Both the position numbers and the translations under genes were made by a program. The notes under the pieces are model-generated. The model was not told where the DNA came from. It did not search any database and was given only the letters and a program-made list of their open reading frames with translations. From Eutypella sp. D-1 (taxonomy: Eukaryota; Ascomycota; Sordariomycetes; Xylariales; Diatrypaceae), in assembly GCA_023313575.1 (NCBI GenBank), contig JAJTTP010000007.1, positions 1,550,001 to 1,614,000 on the forward strand: DNA of 64,000 nucleotides. The letters run 5' to 3'. This document shows positions 1 through 11,207 of this stretch, piece by piece (the first letter of the stretch is position 1; each line of letters begins with the position of its first letter).

Positions 1-2016
1 CGATTGGGTCGAAGCGATGCGATCAATGCGGCCGTGAAAGATGTGACCTTGGATGAGCTGGTCAAGGCCCGCGTTGAGGGCACTGCGAACCAGAATGGTG
101 GGCCAAGCGCACGAGAGATGTTGCACAAGGAAGCGGGCGAGATCAAAGTGCAGGTGGCCGATCTTCGACCTCAACTCGAAGCGGCACGAGCTAGCGAAAA
201 TCACGAGCTGACCAACCGATTACAACGCCAGTTCGACGACCTGAAGCGTCGGCAACACCAGATTGGCGCCAAGATCGACGCCGACAAGGATAGCGGCATC
301 ACGGCGGCTCGGGAGAACGAGCTACGGCGGCGCCAAATACAGCAGGAGATCCTCGACTCTGCACAAGTCCTCTGCGCGACACTCAGCGGAAGTGGTCACG
401 AGATGTTCAAGAACCTTAATGTCGAGTTCGAGACCGTGATCATTGACGAAGCTGCCCAGTGTGTGGAGCTCAGCGCACTGATCCCGCTGAAATACGGTTG
501 CTCAAAGTGTATCCTCGTCGGTGATCCTAAGCAGCTTCCGCCCACCGTGCTGTCACAGTCCGCTGCCCGGTTTGGCTACGACCAAAGTCTTTTCGTCCGT
601 ATGCAGCGGAACCAGCCTGACGATATTCACCTGCTAGATACGCAATACCGAATGCATCCGGAGATCAGTCTCTTCCCTAGTCAGGAATTCTACGAAAGAC
701 GCCTCTTCGACGGCAACGATATGCGCAGGCTTCGACATCAACCCTGGCACCAAAGCGAACTGCTCGGGCCTTACCGTTTCTTCGACGTTAAGGGTATTCA
801 GGAGCGCGGAAACCGCGGCCAGTCTCTGGTCAACTTCCAGGAGCTCAAGGTTGCCATGCAACTATACGAACGATTCTGCAGCGATTACCCGAAGGTTGAT
901 CTGAAGGGCAAAATTGGTATAATTACGCCTTACAAAGCGCAGCTGTTCGAGTTGCGCGAGCAGTTCTCGCGGCGCTACGGCGAGAACATCAAGGAGCAGA
1001 TCGAGTTCAACACGACCGATGCGTTCCAGGGAAGGGAGTGCGAGATCATCATCTTCTCCTGCGTCCGTGCGAGCCCCACCGGTGGTATCGGTTTCATGAC
1101 GGATATCCGGCGTATGAACGTCGGTCTCACGCGTGCGAAGTCCTCCCTCTGGATTCTTGGAGACTCGAGGGCGCTCGTCCAGGGTGAGTTCTGGAACAAG
1201 CTCATCGTGAACGCCAAAGAGAGGAACCAGTACACCACGGGTGACGTTTTGTCGCTCCTCCGCAGACCCGGGGCCAAGTTGCCCCCGCCGAACTTCAACG
1301 ATCCCCCTCCTCCGAGGAGAGATGTGGCGCAGCCCCCTACCACCACTGCGGCACAGCCCAATCAGAACCTAGACGAAGACTACGATGTCATCATGCAAGA
1401 CGCCTCCACCATGCCGACCCCGGCTCCGTCAAACAGATACAAGACACCGCAGCTCCCGCAGACGTACACACTCCTCGAACGCCCGGGTTCATCGTCCCAT
1501 CACCACGCGGTGAACCCGGTCAGCTACAGCACACTCAACGAGCGCGGCGAGACGGTCATCCAGCCGGCCTCGGACCAGAAGCCAGTCATCCACCCGTCGG
1601 GCCAGAAACGACCTAGGGACGATGGCGGCGGCGGCGGCGGTGGCGACGGTGCCGGGAAACCGCCCCCAAAGAAGATCTCGGCACCTCTACTACCCGGCAA
1701 GATGCGTCCGCCTCCCAGCGGTCCCCGCGTCGCGCCCCCGCGCCCTCAGGACCCCGCCGCCATGTCCGTACTAGGCATCCAGACCCCACCGAACAGCAGC
1801 TCCTCCTCGTCAGCGGGCATCCGGCCCCCGCGCCCCGGCCCTCCCCCGAACGCCCCCAGGGGCCCCGCGAATCCCGGACCCGCGTCCGCGTCTTCTTCGA
1901 GACCTGGTCCACCCGGTCCTCCCGGTGCGCCCGGTCAGCTGAAACCGCTCCCCCCCAGGAAGAAGCCTGCCGCTGCCGACCCTTTCATAAGAAGAAAGCC
2001 TGGTCGGCCCCGGTAA
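1..2016 (+). CDS. SEN1: SEN1-type RNA/DNA helicase, C-terminal part (5' truncated by window edge)
   Basis: This is the C-terminal 671 residues of a superfamily 1B (Upf1-like) helicase. The frame is open from base 1, so the N-terminal region and Walker A lie outside the window. Helicase motifs appear in order: DEAAQ (motif II, near 448), VGDPKQLPP (III, near 519), QYRMHPEIS (IV, near 643), TPYKAQ, DAFQGRE (V, near 1018) and NVGLTRAKSSLWILG (VI, near 1117). The last 240 residues are a Pro/Gly/Ser-rich disordered tail ending in a basic RKPGRPR stretch. Known family role: Sen1 acts with Nrd1/Nab3-type factors to unwind nascent RNA, terminate non-coding transcription and remove R-loops in the nucleus. 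The coiled-coil-like segment at residues 30-120 fits the 'stalk/prong' insertion of Sen1. No intron is visible in this part. The SEN1 call is firm because of the VRLGR-like entry and the intact motif set. Confidence 0.93.
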   Translation, partial: RLGRSDAINAAVKDVTLDELVKARVEGTANQNGGPSAREMLHKEAGEIKVQVADLRPQLEAARASENHELTNRLQRQFDDLKRRQHQIGAKIDADKDSGITAARENELRRRQIQQEILDSAQVLCATLSGSGHEMFKNLNVEFETVIIDEAAQCVELSALIPLKYGCSKCILVGDPKQLPPTVLSQSAARFGYDQSLFVRMQRNQPDDIHLLDTQYRMHPEISLFPSQEFYERRLFDGNDMRRLRHQPWHQSELLGPYRFFDVKGIQERGNRGQSLVNFQELKVAMQLYERFCSDYPKVDLKGKIGIITPYKAQLFELREQFSRRYGENIKEQIEFNTTDAFQGRECEIIIFSCVRASPTGGIGFMTDIRRMNVGLTRAKSSLWILGDSRALVQGEFWNKLIVNAKERNQYTTGDVLSLLRRPGAKLPPPNFNDPPPPRRDVAQPPTTTAAQPNQNLDEDYDVIMQDASTMPTPAPSNRYKTPQLPQTYTLLERPGSSSHHHAVNPVSYSTLNERGETVIQPASDQKPVIHPSGQKRPRDDGGGGGGGDGAGKPPPKKISAPLLPGKMRPPPSGPRVAPPRPQDPAAMSVLGIQTPPNSSSSSSAGIRPPRPGPPPNAPRGPANPGPASASSSRPGPPGPPGAPGQLKPLPPRKKPAAADPFIRRKPGRPR

Positions 2017-3590
2017 GGCGGGTGGGTGCTGTGCTGTGACACGTTACTTTTTATTGAGGCTTGTAGAAATGGAAAATTTGAAGCTGTTTTTTTCCGTCAT
2101 GGCGGATAGGCGTCTAGGACGCGCGGCAAAGAACCGTGTCCTCTTCATATTTATATCCCATGTTTCTCTCCTTTTTCCTCTCCTTTTTCCTCTCCTTTTT
2201 CCTCTCCTTTTTCCTCTCCTTTTTCCTCTCCTTTTTCCTCTCCTTTTTCCTCTCCTTTTTCCTCTCCTTTTTCCTCTCCTTTTTCCTCTCCTTTTTCCTC
2301 TCCTTTTTCCTCTCCTTTTTCCTCTCCTTTTTCCTCTCCTGTCCCTCTCACACCAATGAATTTTCACGCGACTCAATCCCACTCGGGCGAGTTGCATTTT
2401 CGGCGTTACTCGGTGGCGGCTACGGCCACGGCGGCAGCGATGCATCAACACGCATGCATGCATATTCAGGCGTCGTTTTGTTTTGGGTTTTTTTTTTCCC
2501 GTCTCGTGTGGTGTGGAATGTATGAGATGGATGGATGGATTGATGTACGGTTTGATAGATAGATAGAAATGTGTGTGCTCTATTGTTGCTGTTGTTGTGT
2601 GTGAGAGGTGCCAATATACAACTACGTAGCTAGCTCGCTGGGCGCTTTGCCGACGGCTGTTGGTCTGCTTTACGTCAAAGTAGTAAGCATCCCCCCCCCC
2701 CGCGCGCGTGTTCTTACACCGGACGGAAAAGTCAAGAGTATAGGATGAAATGCGCGGGAACGGTGAATACGTAACACTAAGGATTACCAGTCGCGTCTAA
2801 GATTACTCACTCTCCTGTGACTGCGACTTCGCGCTCTCCCGGGTCATTCACCTGGTTCCTGGGAGATTTCTCTTTGGCTTTACTTTGCTTCGCTGATGAT
2901 GACGCCATCACGAACCGTATTGAAAAAGAAACGCCAGCCACCACCCGCTGCGCTGACGACTTTGTTATTTTGGCGTCGATTTTTTTTTCTTTTCAGCTTC
3001 CTGATCTCTCTCCCTGCTTACTTAGTTATTTATGCGCTGATGTGACTTAGTCATGCCCCATACTCCCCGGCCCCGCGGCCCCTTACCCGCACCCCATCTC
3101 CGGCGAATACGGTAGTGCAGTGTAGTGGAGGTAACATGCGAGCGCGATCCATGTGCGACGCTGTTCTAAATCTGGATTGCCGATGGGCTACTTACCCGGG
3201 GGTTACCTGGCTGGTTACCTGTCTTCATGCAACACGCCCCCCCCCCCTTCCGCCGTACGGTTCTCTGGCGTCACGATTACATGGCTGCCTACTTACCTGC
3301 CATTTTGGAAGCCCGTTGTTATTCACACAGGGCTTGGGGGATCGTGTCGATCAATGGGAAGTGGAAGAGGAGGCCCCTATGGCGAGGCTGTGGGGAACTT
3401 GGGGGTTTATAAGATGGGTGACTTTCGCGTCGATGGTTGTGGGTGTTTGTTGTTCTGCCAGGAGCTTATTGCGGTACCCGTGCTTAAGCAGAATCAGATT
3501 TGGCCCGATTCGATCGAGAAGTCCTGTTCCCATCTCAGCGTATCTCTCTACCCTTCTCGACATCAGTTATCTACCCTCTCGTCAGCAATC
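2017..3590. other. Intergenic: SEN1 3' side and GH23 promoter
   Basis: Apart from the minisatellite this holds no convincing gene. It contains a short poly-C/CG run near 2691-2708 and a T-rich stretch near 2979-2993. A TATA-like TTTATAAGA lies at 3406-3414, about 180 bp before the GH23 start codon, and could be its core promoter. Confidence 0.6.
2166..2340 (+). repeat. 12-bp minisatellite, unit CCTCTCCTTTTT, about 14.5 copies
   Basis: A near-perfect tandem array of a 12-base pyrimidine unit begins about 150 bp after the SEN1 stop, probably in its 3' UTR or terminator. The plus strand is pure C/T and the minus strand is pure purine. Because the unit is a multiple of three, several frames stay open across it on both strands; these are artefacts, not genes. 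Confidence 0.95.
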
Positions 3591-4459
3591 ATGGTGTCCC
3601 ACCACAAGGCAGTAATCGGGCTTCTCACAGCAGCGGCGGCGACGGCGGTGCGGGCGCAGGGGGAAGTGAATCCGAACACGGAGGGGGCATGCAACCCTCC
3701 GCGGGGTGGTGCGGACGCGTGCGGGCCCAACGGCTCGGAGGCGTGGCTCAACTCCGGGCTCACAGAGGACGGTGGCTGGAACCCGCCGTTCCTCGACATC
3801 AACTCCCTCGCCCACGTCTCCCTCGACGACTACTACGCCAGCGCCGGCGCCCCCTGCCGCCAGTATGACGCCGCGTTCCGCGCCTCCGGCGACCGCTACG
3901 GCATCGATCCCGCTATCCTTGCCTTCATCGCCATGCAAGAGTCGAGCTGTAATGCAGATGAGGGCGGTCCTACCCCTGGTCTGGTCAGTAGTTTTTATAG
4001 CTTTTCACTTTCAATCAGCTGCTCGCATTTATATATTCGAGTAAGAAAGGAAATAGATCTAATGCTGACGCGGTTCCACGACAGATGCAATGCCACCCCG
4101 ACAACTGCCAGAACGGGCAGTCGTCATGCCAGTACCCGGTAGAGGACAACGTCGACTGCGGGGCGTGGTACCTGCAGCAGGCGCTGGAGAGCTCGGGTGG
4201 CAACGCCGTACACGCCCTCGGCTCATACAACGGATGGTTCACGGCCGGGGACTGGGGCGCCGGCCAGAACGGCGGGCGCGGCCTCACTGAGGACTACCCC
4301 TGCGGCGCCGGTCGCCAGTTCGGCTACCCCCAGAACCTCGACTACCTCCACGAGACCCTCAACGGCTGGTTCCAGGGCTACGACGTCTACGGCGGCGACG
4401 CCTGGCTCGATGGCAAGTACGCCTGCCAGGGCACCTGCGATAATGGGGGGCTCTGCTAG
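3591..4459 (+). CDS. Secreted GH23 lysozyme-like / lytic transglycosylase-fold protein
   Basis: Two exons, 3591-3983 and 4085-4459, joined in phase 0 across a 101-nt GT-AG intron (branch-like GCTGAC near 4063), give 255 residues. Residues 1 to about 22 form a signal peptide with an Ala-rich core ending in VRAQG. The SLT/lysozyme-like core has the helix AILAFIAMQESSCN, in which E117 is the expected catalytic acid. After it comes GGPTPGLMQC, restored only when the intron is removed. Many Cys residues suggest extracellular disulfides. The family is known from fungal glycoside hydrolase family 23; by fold it would cleave the MurNAc-GlcNAc bond of peptidoglycan, so antibacterial secretion is plausible, but activity is not shown here. 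The start is chosen because it gives a clean signal peptide; upstream in-frame codons do not add a domain. Confidence 0.88.
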
Positions 4460-7083
4460 AGTCTCGGTTCATGCGGAAGAAGAAAAGGGGGTGTGGAGTG
4501 CTCCCAGGATCGGATACTCTGGCGTGGTCGATTTTGATGTTGCGACAACGGCATGTAATATCAGCTTATTGCTGCAACGGTCTGATTGATAAAATATAAG
4601 GATATCGTCCCATCAATGCCGTACGTCTTATCATAACTGTGGGGACTAGCTTACCACAGAAAATAAGAAAACCATGATAGTATTGAACCCAGCCTTCTTA
4701 GCATCTCAGTCAGCCTTGTAATCCACGCAACTTTATCAGCACAACCACTTCTTTGCGAGTGAGACAGCTATCCACGCGTCTAGGCGTAATCACGAAGGCA
4801 TTCGGACCAATGCCGATGGAATCTTTGTCGAAATCCACTTCGAGTGAAGTAAGCAAAAGGCTCGGTTTTCTCGCTCGCCTCCGTGGGTCCCGAAAGAGCA
4901 AGGGAAGGGTCCTGGAGACGGAGTAAGGTCCAATATTCAGTTATCTCTCAGGGATCCTCGCACGGTTGACTATTTCCTGTCCACGATCTCGAGCCATTTC
5001 ATAATATACGTCTGGGGAGTCATCCATCGACCGAGCACGCCGCGCGTCATGACTCCCTCCTCTTCCCCTTCACCCTTCTTAAGAGGCTGGCATATAATAT
5101 GCTCAACATATGATGATTTCAATAATCTCCGATAACCTACATTGCCGGCAACTAATATGTGGTTATAGTCAGCGATCGAAGAGGATATCCGAGCCCAGAA
5201 TCGTTCAGGATTATCAGGGATCAAGCGTCAAAGCATCGAAGATCGAGAGTTCGATATGACCAAGTCTGGCGCTCTGAAAACACCAACGCCTTACATATGT
5301 CATTGTACAAGTACGACCCCCAGTTTTCTAAGGTCCCGAGTATCTCATTGGAGATTCAATATAGAAGACGATTCCTCTCCGAACTATTACTAAGGGGTCA
5401 GTCAAGGGTCATGATGATACTCACTTGCATGCAATGTCTCTATCCAGCTATATGTAGTAATGCTACCCAAGCATGTATAGTGCTGTTGAATGGCTAAGTT
5501 ATTAAGTCCCTTGAATGATAAGCTTGAGATGTTAACTTATTGATGACATGCGACCCCTTCTACTTGGTGTGCTGCCGAGGAAAGCTAAGGTCTAGATGAT
5601 TATCCCCCTTTGAAACAGTCAGAACTATCATATCTGAAGTGACCATCAGCCCACCTATGTAGTTACTCAGCCTTTTACGGACCTCTATCCAACATAAACC
5701 TAGCTTTCTTCTCCCACGCTGTCTATGTGAACAGATGCAGCCGATATACTTCACTCTATTAGAATATATCATGCGTGGCGTTAGTGGCGATATCGGCACA
5801 TTATATTATAGATAGGCATTACTAGGTGGGCGGTAGTGGTATATGCTTCTGATATGTGCCCAATTAGACTATCGCAAGAGATCGTCTTCATGTGATCGAC
5901 CATGCGCATTACGTGCATAGAAAAACCAAGACAATTGACATGCATTACGAAAAGCAGGAGTTTCCGAGAAAAAGGGTGAAGAGGGGATAAACGGCTTCGG
6001 TCATCGAATCTCATTTTAGATACTCGGAGATACGATCGTACAAGTGATCTTCTCTGGCGTGCGCAATTCTCGGAGGTTCTGTCGCCAAAACCAGTTGATC
6101 TACGGTGCCGCAAAGTGTCTCAAAATGGCCAGCTGCACACGGACACGGCTCGTGTTACACATGTATCGGCCTACTCCGGCCAACAGGCACGGCCGCCACC
6201 GAGAAAGCCGTCGAAAGATCCCGGAGATCTCATTGCTCCCCGGTGTCCCACGTGGTGACCTGCGGGTCTCCCCCCTTTTGGTGCTGTTTCCGGAAAAGAA
6301 CGCCATTCGGTACTTGCGTAGGGCTGTGGATGTTCCGAAAATACAGGGTCAGAGGGTTCGCTTATGGCCCCCGCTTACACGTGGGATGACGTTTTCCAAT
6401 ATCAAAGCTCGGTTTTTCTTAGGTAAGATAGGGAGAGGGAAATCTTGCTTGATAGGTCCGTGCTATCACATGCCACCACCAGGCCTGATGCCAATAGCTG
6501 AATATGTATGTCAGTCAGGGATTATTCATACCCAAGCTAGGGATTAAACTGATAACTACATGGGGTTCAACAGTTATTTGGTGCAGTGAAATCCATGGCC
6601 ACAGTTGGGGCCCCTCTTGCGGCTGCGCGTTATATCGGATACCCCGCGGGCCAGGCAGGGAGCCAAGGACACAATAGGAGCTGAAACCGCAGAAGGGCCT
6701 ATCGGCAGAAATTGAGGGATCAGATTCAACCCCGTAACATAACATCCTACGGGAATAATGCAGCGAGGGATTGACACCCCAGCAGGAATCAAGGGGGAGG
6801 CGGTGTTAAGCACAGAGCTCCGAGTCGACGATTCTGAGCATGATAGACAGACTAGTTGAAGAGGCATTCAGCCGAGACTCGCTCTCGTCCGAGAGCAGAC
6901 GTACACCTAGCTCTCCTCTCCCTCCCTGCCAAGCTGTGATTCACCTATATATAAGGGGCAGGTCTTGGGACAGCGAGTGTAGGACAGAAATGCTCGTTCA
7001 TGTGCCCATTACCTTGACAATACCACCTTCCTGTGTTCTATCGCCTTACCAACCAGCTTCATCCCTGAAAATATATCACAGCT
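4460..7083. other. Gene-free 2.6-kb interval with terpene synthase promoter
   Basis: No reading frame here could be tied to a protein family. All frames are short and broken. The minus strand at about 4710-5224 has two protein-like but unrecognised pieces that may be relics. The last 150 bp hold the terpene synthase promoter. Confidence 0.5.
6946..6956 (+). promoter_or_regulatory. Probable TATA box of the terpene synthase
   Basis: TATATATAAGG lies about 130 bp upstream of the start codon at 7084, a normal distance for a fungal TATA element with a 5' leader. Assigned by sequence and position only. Confidence 0.45.
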
Positions 7084-8885
7084 ATGGCTTGCCGCAACCA
7101 GAGACAGGATCTTGCAAGACGGCTCCAGGGCCAGCGCCTGGTGATTCCGGACATGCGGCCGATATTCGCGCACTGGCCGCGCGGGCAGAACGAGAACTAT
7201 CGGGCGGTGAGGGATGCCCTCAACGACGAGACCACGAGGTGCGTGTGACCATTGGTCCTGGACCTATGCTTCTAAGGTTCCAGTAAATCATTAACTCGTA
7301 CCAAGCTAACCCACACGATGTAACTTAGACAAGACCTAGACAGGGACACTAGCAAAATTGTGGTTGAGGCTAACGCAGCCCTCCTCGCGGCAACGTGAGT
7401 CTTCCCCCTTCCCAGTCCCCTACCGACCCCCATGGCCTGGCCATGAGTAATACAGGACGCCTAGAGGATGGGCTCCCACGTACTGACTCTTTACACTATC
7501 AGATGGTGGCCTACCTCTGCTATGAGACAATACAGGGTCATGACCGACCTGGTCATCTGGTTCGGCGTCTGGGACGACATCATCGAGCAGCTCGGATCCG
7601 ACGCGGACGCAGCAGAGCGTCTTCGTGCCGACACTAAAGCCCTCGTCCGCCGGGATCTAACGTCTCTACCTCAAGGGGACTGGGATGGGCTTAACGATAA
7701 TACTCTCTCCCACTCCTCTCTAGCTCGCCGCTTCGCTGTCATTGCAACGGAAGTGCGCGCCTTCCTTGATGAAGGTACAATGAGCCCCTTCATACCCTCA
7801 TTTGGCTTTCGTATTCTTCCCTCTCTCCGATCCCGGTCGAAAAAGCTGACGTACTGGCCTTCGTCGGCGGCGAAACACAGACCGACGGAACATCCTCATC
7901 AACCACTTCGACCAGTACATCGACGCGACACGGCTCGAGGCCGCGGAAGAGCAGAGCCCTGATATTCCCAGTCTCGACCGGTACTGGGCGGTGCGGACGC
8001 TAGCGAGCGGGATGGGCATCCTGCTCGGCTTCTCTGAGTAAGTCGTCCTGGGCCCCCGACGGCGAACCGAAAGGCAAAATAACGGGGATGGCCCATAGCA
8101 AGGCGGAAGAGCTAGAGCCGCTACTAACTCGAATACAAGATATGCGCTCCAGGTTAAGGTCCCCCTGGAGATTATCAACTCGACACCCTACGAGACGCTG
8201 TGGATTAACACCATCGTGATCAACTCAATGTAGGTTGCCCCTTTTCCAAGTTGCACATTGAGAGACAACTATTGTTAACAAGAGATATCAGTGTGAACGA
8301 CCTAATATCATTTAAAAAGGAGATGGTAGGCTTACTTTCGCCCTCCCTTATGCGCGAGTCTTTTCCGCTCCCCACTCAGCTGCCCTTCCCACCCATAAAG
8401 TCTCTCCGTGGCGACAATATGCTACGTAATAACGAAGAACCCGACTAACCACGTCAATCGTCTTCCCCCCCGCGAACAGAAAGCTGGCAGCGTCCTGAGC
8501 TCAGTAGCAATCCTATACCACGAGCTGGGCGACGACCTCGACGCGGCGGTGCGGGCGTCGCTGAGCCACCTGCGGGAGCTGGTTGCCTCGTTCGACAAGG
8601 CGGCGGCGGTCGTGCTCGCGGCCGTGCCCGACGACCGGCCGCAAGACCTCGAGGCCGCCTCCGCGGTCATCGCGCTCATGCGCATGATTAATACCGGGAA
8701 CCTCGAGTGGAGGTACGTCGTCTATGACTTTGCTAAACCCCCATTGCTTTTCCGGATTCCCAATTGGGGTCTTGTATTTTCTTTCACGGACTGACGTTGT
8801 ATTCGGATTGAATAGCTTGCAAGCGAAGCGGTATGGTGTCGGCCAGTATATGACAGAGAGCGGGGATATAAAGCTTACCTTGTGA
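7084..8885 (+). CDS. Class I terpene synthase (sesquiterpene cyclase-like)
   Basis: Eight exons (7084-7238, 7329-7394, 7503-7774, 7881-8037, 8140-8229, 8292-8325, 8480-8712, 8816-8885) keep one frame and give 358 residues, the usual length for fungal sesquiterpene cyclases. The N-terminus has the family pattern IPDMRPIFAHWP. The Mg-binding motif DDIIE is at 98-102. The NSE triad is NDLISFKKE (N249, S253, E257), and the C-terminal Arg-Tyr pair is R341-Y342 after LEWS. All known active-site motifs are intact, so the enzyme should ionise a prenyl diphosphate, probably farnesyl diphosphate, in the cytosol; the product cannot be predicted. The intron before 8140 needs an AAG acceptor; using the CAG further on breaks the frame. 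The GCTACTAAC branch site just upstream supports this. No intact P450, transporter or regulator is adjacent; the copper transporter downstream is convergent. Confidence 0.93.
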
Positions 8886-9274
8886 ACGGCTGCCCCGGAG
8901 AAATAAGGGTCGGGGTTTGTATAGATTGACATATACCTCCGTGTTGTAGCAATTACAGTCAATCAAGAATAGAGTAACGAGAAATACATACTAAATTTCA
9001 TCATATTGCCTTACAAAGCCATATCAACGCCCTCCTGGTGGTATATCATGATTTGTAGGAATTAGCAATGCCGCTGGCAATCTATTAGTCTTGCGTGGAC
9101 CTGCACAACAGAAATATGAGGACGTTCTTTCAGGGCAAATAGATGCACCTGCTTCAATCATAACCCCCGCCGTAAAAACATGGTATCATCAAATCCGTTA
9201 AAAAAGATAATTATACTCCAAACCCCCATAGATAAGAAAAGTAAAGGCGTCCCTTGGGAGACAGCGGCACCCTT
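8886..9274. other. Convergent 3' region between terpene synthase and copper transporter
   Basis: AT-rich, with no reading frame of note. It holds the two 3' UTRs and terminators of the convergent genes. Confidence 0.5.
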
Positions 9275-9964
9275 CTAGTGCCCCTCGGCAACCAAGTTAT
9301 ATCGTCCGACGACTAAGCTGCCGAGGAACGTACCAGCGAGAACCGCCAAGAAATATCCAACGTTCATCGTCATGACCGCCAACATGCTAAACAGAGCCAT
9401 CGTTAGTGTCACGTTCGACAGCTTTCAAATGGACATAGAGGGTGGCAAAGTATCAAAGTTTACTCACAGGAGATATCCGACGCCAGCGATGCAGGTGTCC
9501 ACAAGAGCGCGGATAGGGTCGACGGAGAGGCGCCAGGGGCGGGCATGGGTACGGTTCTTCTGGACGACGACGACGTCCTCCTCGACGCCGTTCTCGGTGA
9601 GGGTCATTTTCTTGGCGAGGCTCTCCCGCGAGACCTGCTCGGAGAGGGGCTGCTTGCCGGCGACGACGACGTAGCGGCGGCGCAGCTCGCGGTCGAGCCA
9701 GCGCGCCTCGGCCAGCGCCTTGGCCGCCATCAGCAGCCGCAGGATCATCGCCAGCACGATGATGAAGATCACCGTCCCCGCGTAGGCCCCCGCGCTCCCC
9801 GGTGTCCACGCCTCCGAGTACAGCGCCGTGTTCATCTGGTTCTGGAACACCGCCATCATATGCATTGACGAGCCCCCGTGCCCGCTGTCCGTGATGGCCT
9901 CTGCTCCCATGTCCATGTCCATATCCATCGTAGTGGAGTGGCCTTCATGTCGTGGAGAAATCAT
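9275..9964 (-). CDS. Ctr-family high-affinity copper transporter
   Basis: Two exons on the minus strand (9964-9468, then 9386-9275; 81-nt intron) give 202 residues. The N-terminus is short and Met/His-rich (MDMDMDMG, then HMM), as expected for copper capture outside the cell. The first membrane helix is near residues 60-85 (VIFIIVLAMILRLLMA). A basic and acidic cytosolic loop follows. The second helix has MLAVM (M167, M171), the MxxxM copper-selectivity motif, and the third has GTFLG (G184, G188), the GxxxG packing motif. The intron sits in the codon just before MxxxM, so the single-exon frame alone would miss the key motif. The known role of the family is trimeric Cu(I) uptake at the plasma membrane or release from the vacuole. 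Which of the two applies cannot be decided. The gene is convergent with the terpene synthase and divergent from eL42, 2.6 kb away. Confidence 0.93.
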
Positions 9965-10872
9965 CGTGGCGAGAATGGAGTCTGCGGTTCGCGCTAAAGG
10001 CGTGGGGAAAATGTGGTAATATGCAACGTAGAATCGGCGATTCTAGTATATGGAGAATTAGAAGTCGTCGTTGCGATTAAGAGGAATCTCGTATGCGATT
10101 AAACTGCGTGAAAACATGCGTGTTTTCTCAGATGCTAGCCGGAATGTGCAAGGTCCGCCACAAGGCTTTCTACAATATCGTCGTCGGACGGAGGAAGAAA
10201 GATGAAGTAGAAGAGAAAGAGAATGGGAGCTGCTATAATATGCCTCAAATAAGTCGAGTATAATAATATCAATAAAAATGTCTCATGGGAGCGTGGGCGA
10301 GCGGACGGGAAGGGACGGCCTTAAACATATATATGATTATTTGTGTGCCACTTGGTGTTGCAACGGAATTTGTCGTTTCCTGGGCCCAGCCTACTACATA
10401 CACAACCTCCTTATCATCACACCCAGTTTCAACCTGAAATGTTACCAGTGATTCAGATTGTGTTCTCCCATGTGATGATCACTCAATGGAAAGACGATTG
10501 TCCGGTATACTATGCAATTACTATTTGCATGGGGGGGCAACAAAGAAAAAAAGAAGGGAAGAAAAGGGCAAAGCAACACCAAAAATAGCTCCGGATCCTA
10601 ATAACCTTCATTCTGGCGATGTTCACCCCTCTGTTCCCCTTTGTCAATCTTGCTCAAATACCCTCAAATAGGCTATTGTGCCAGGGATAATGCAGGGATT
10701 GTGCAGGCACTCTGGCCAGCTCACTAATCTCTTTTAGGAGAGAGATGGGAAGATCTCATCCAGATCTGGCCCCTCAGGTTCATTCCGCCAGCTCTGATTG
10801 GCTGGTTAAGTAAGCCTACAAGTGCCATGTGGCTTGGCATTCCTCCCGCATTTCAAGTAGCGGTACTTCTAC

Positions 10873-11207
10873 ATGAACTTTGGCCGGAATCCCCGCGTTC
10901 AACATCACACCCATGGACACAAGCTTGATGAGGATGTGAGAATCCATCTGGCGCGCATCTTGTACGGCTTCACAACATCCCAGATATCGGAAAACTTGAG
11001 ATGCTATGTGTCATTAAAAATGTATGGGAAGACCCGAGAGACCCTAATGCAGGAATCGAGGGGATCGACGAGTTGCTCAATGCCAGGGGACTTGCTACCC
11101 CAAACTCTACCCCCAGAAACCCCCGTCCGTCACATCTCGGGACCTACATTCCCGACACGACTCTCAGAGACAATGTGTTCCAGCCACTCTACGACGCGAC
11201 ATGTTGA
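10873..11207 (+). pseudogene. Possible frameshifted coding relic, family unknown
   Basis: Two overlapping frames look like successive parts of one protein. Frame 1 reads HGHKLDEDVRIHLARILYGF then TTSQISENL. One base later in frame, from 11001, it continues as CVIKNVWEDPRDPNAGIEGI followed by DELLNARGL, and stops at 11207. The first piece has the feel of a helix-turn-helix (QIS-x-x-L), but I cannot name the family. It has no clear start, splice sites or promoter. It may also be chance. Confidence 0.22.

Noticed and set aside
2036..2525. Open frames of FPLL, SFFL and RGKR-type repeats on both strands
   Set aside because: They exist only because the 12-base minisatellite has no stop in several frames; composition is pure repeat.
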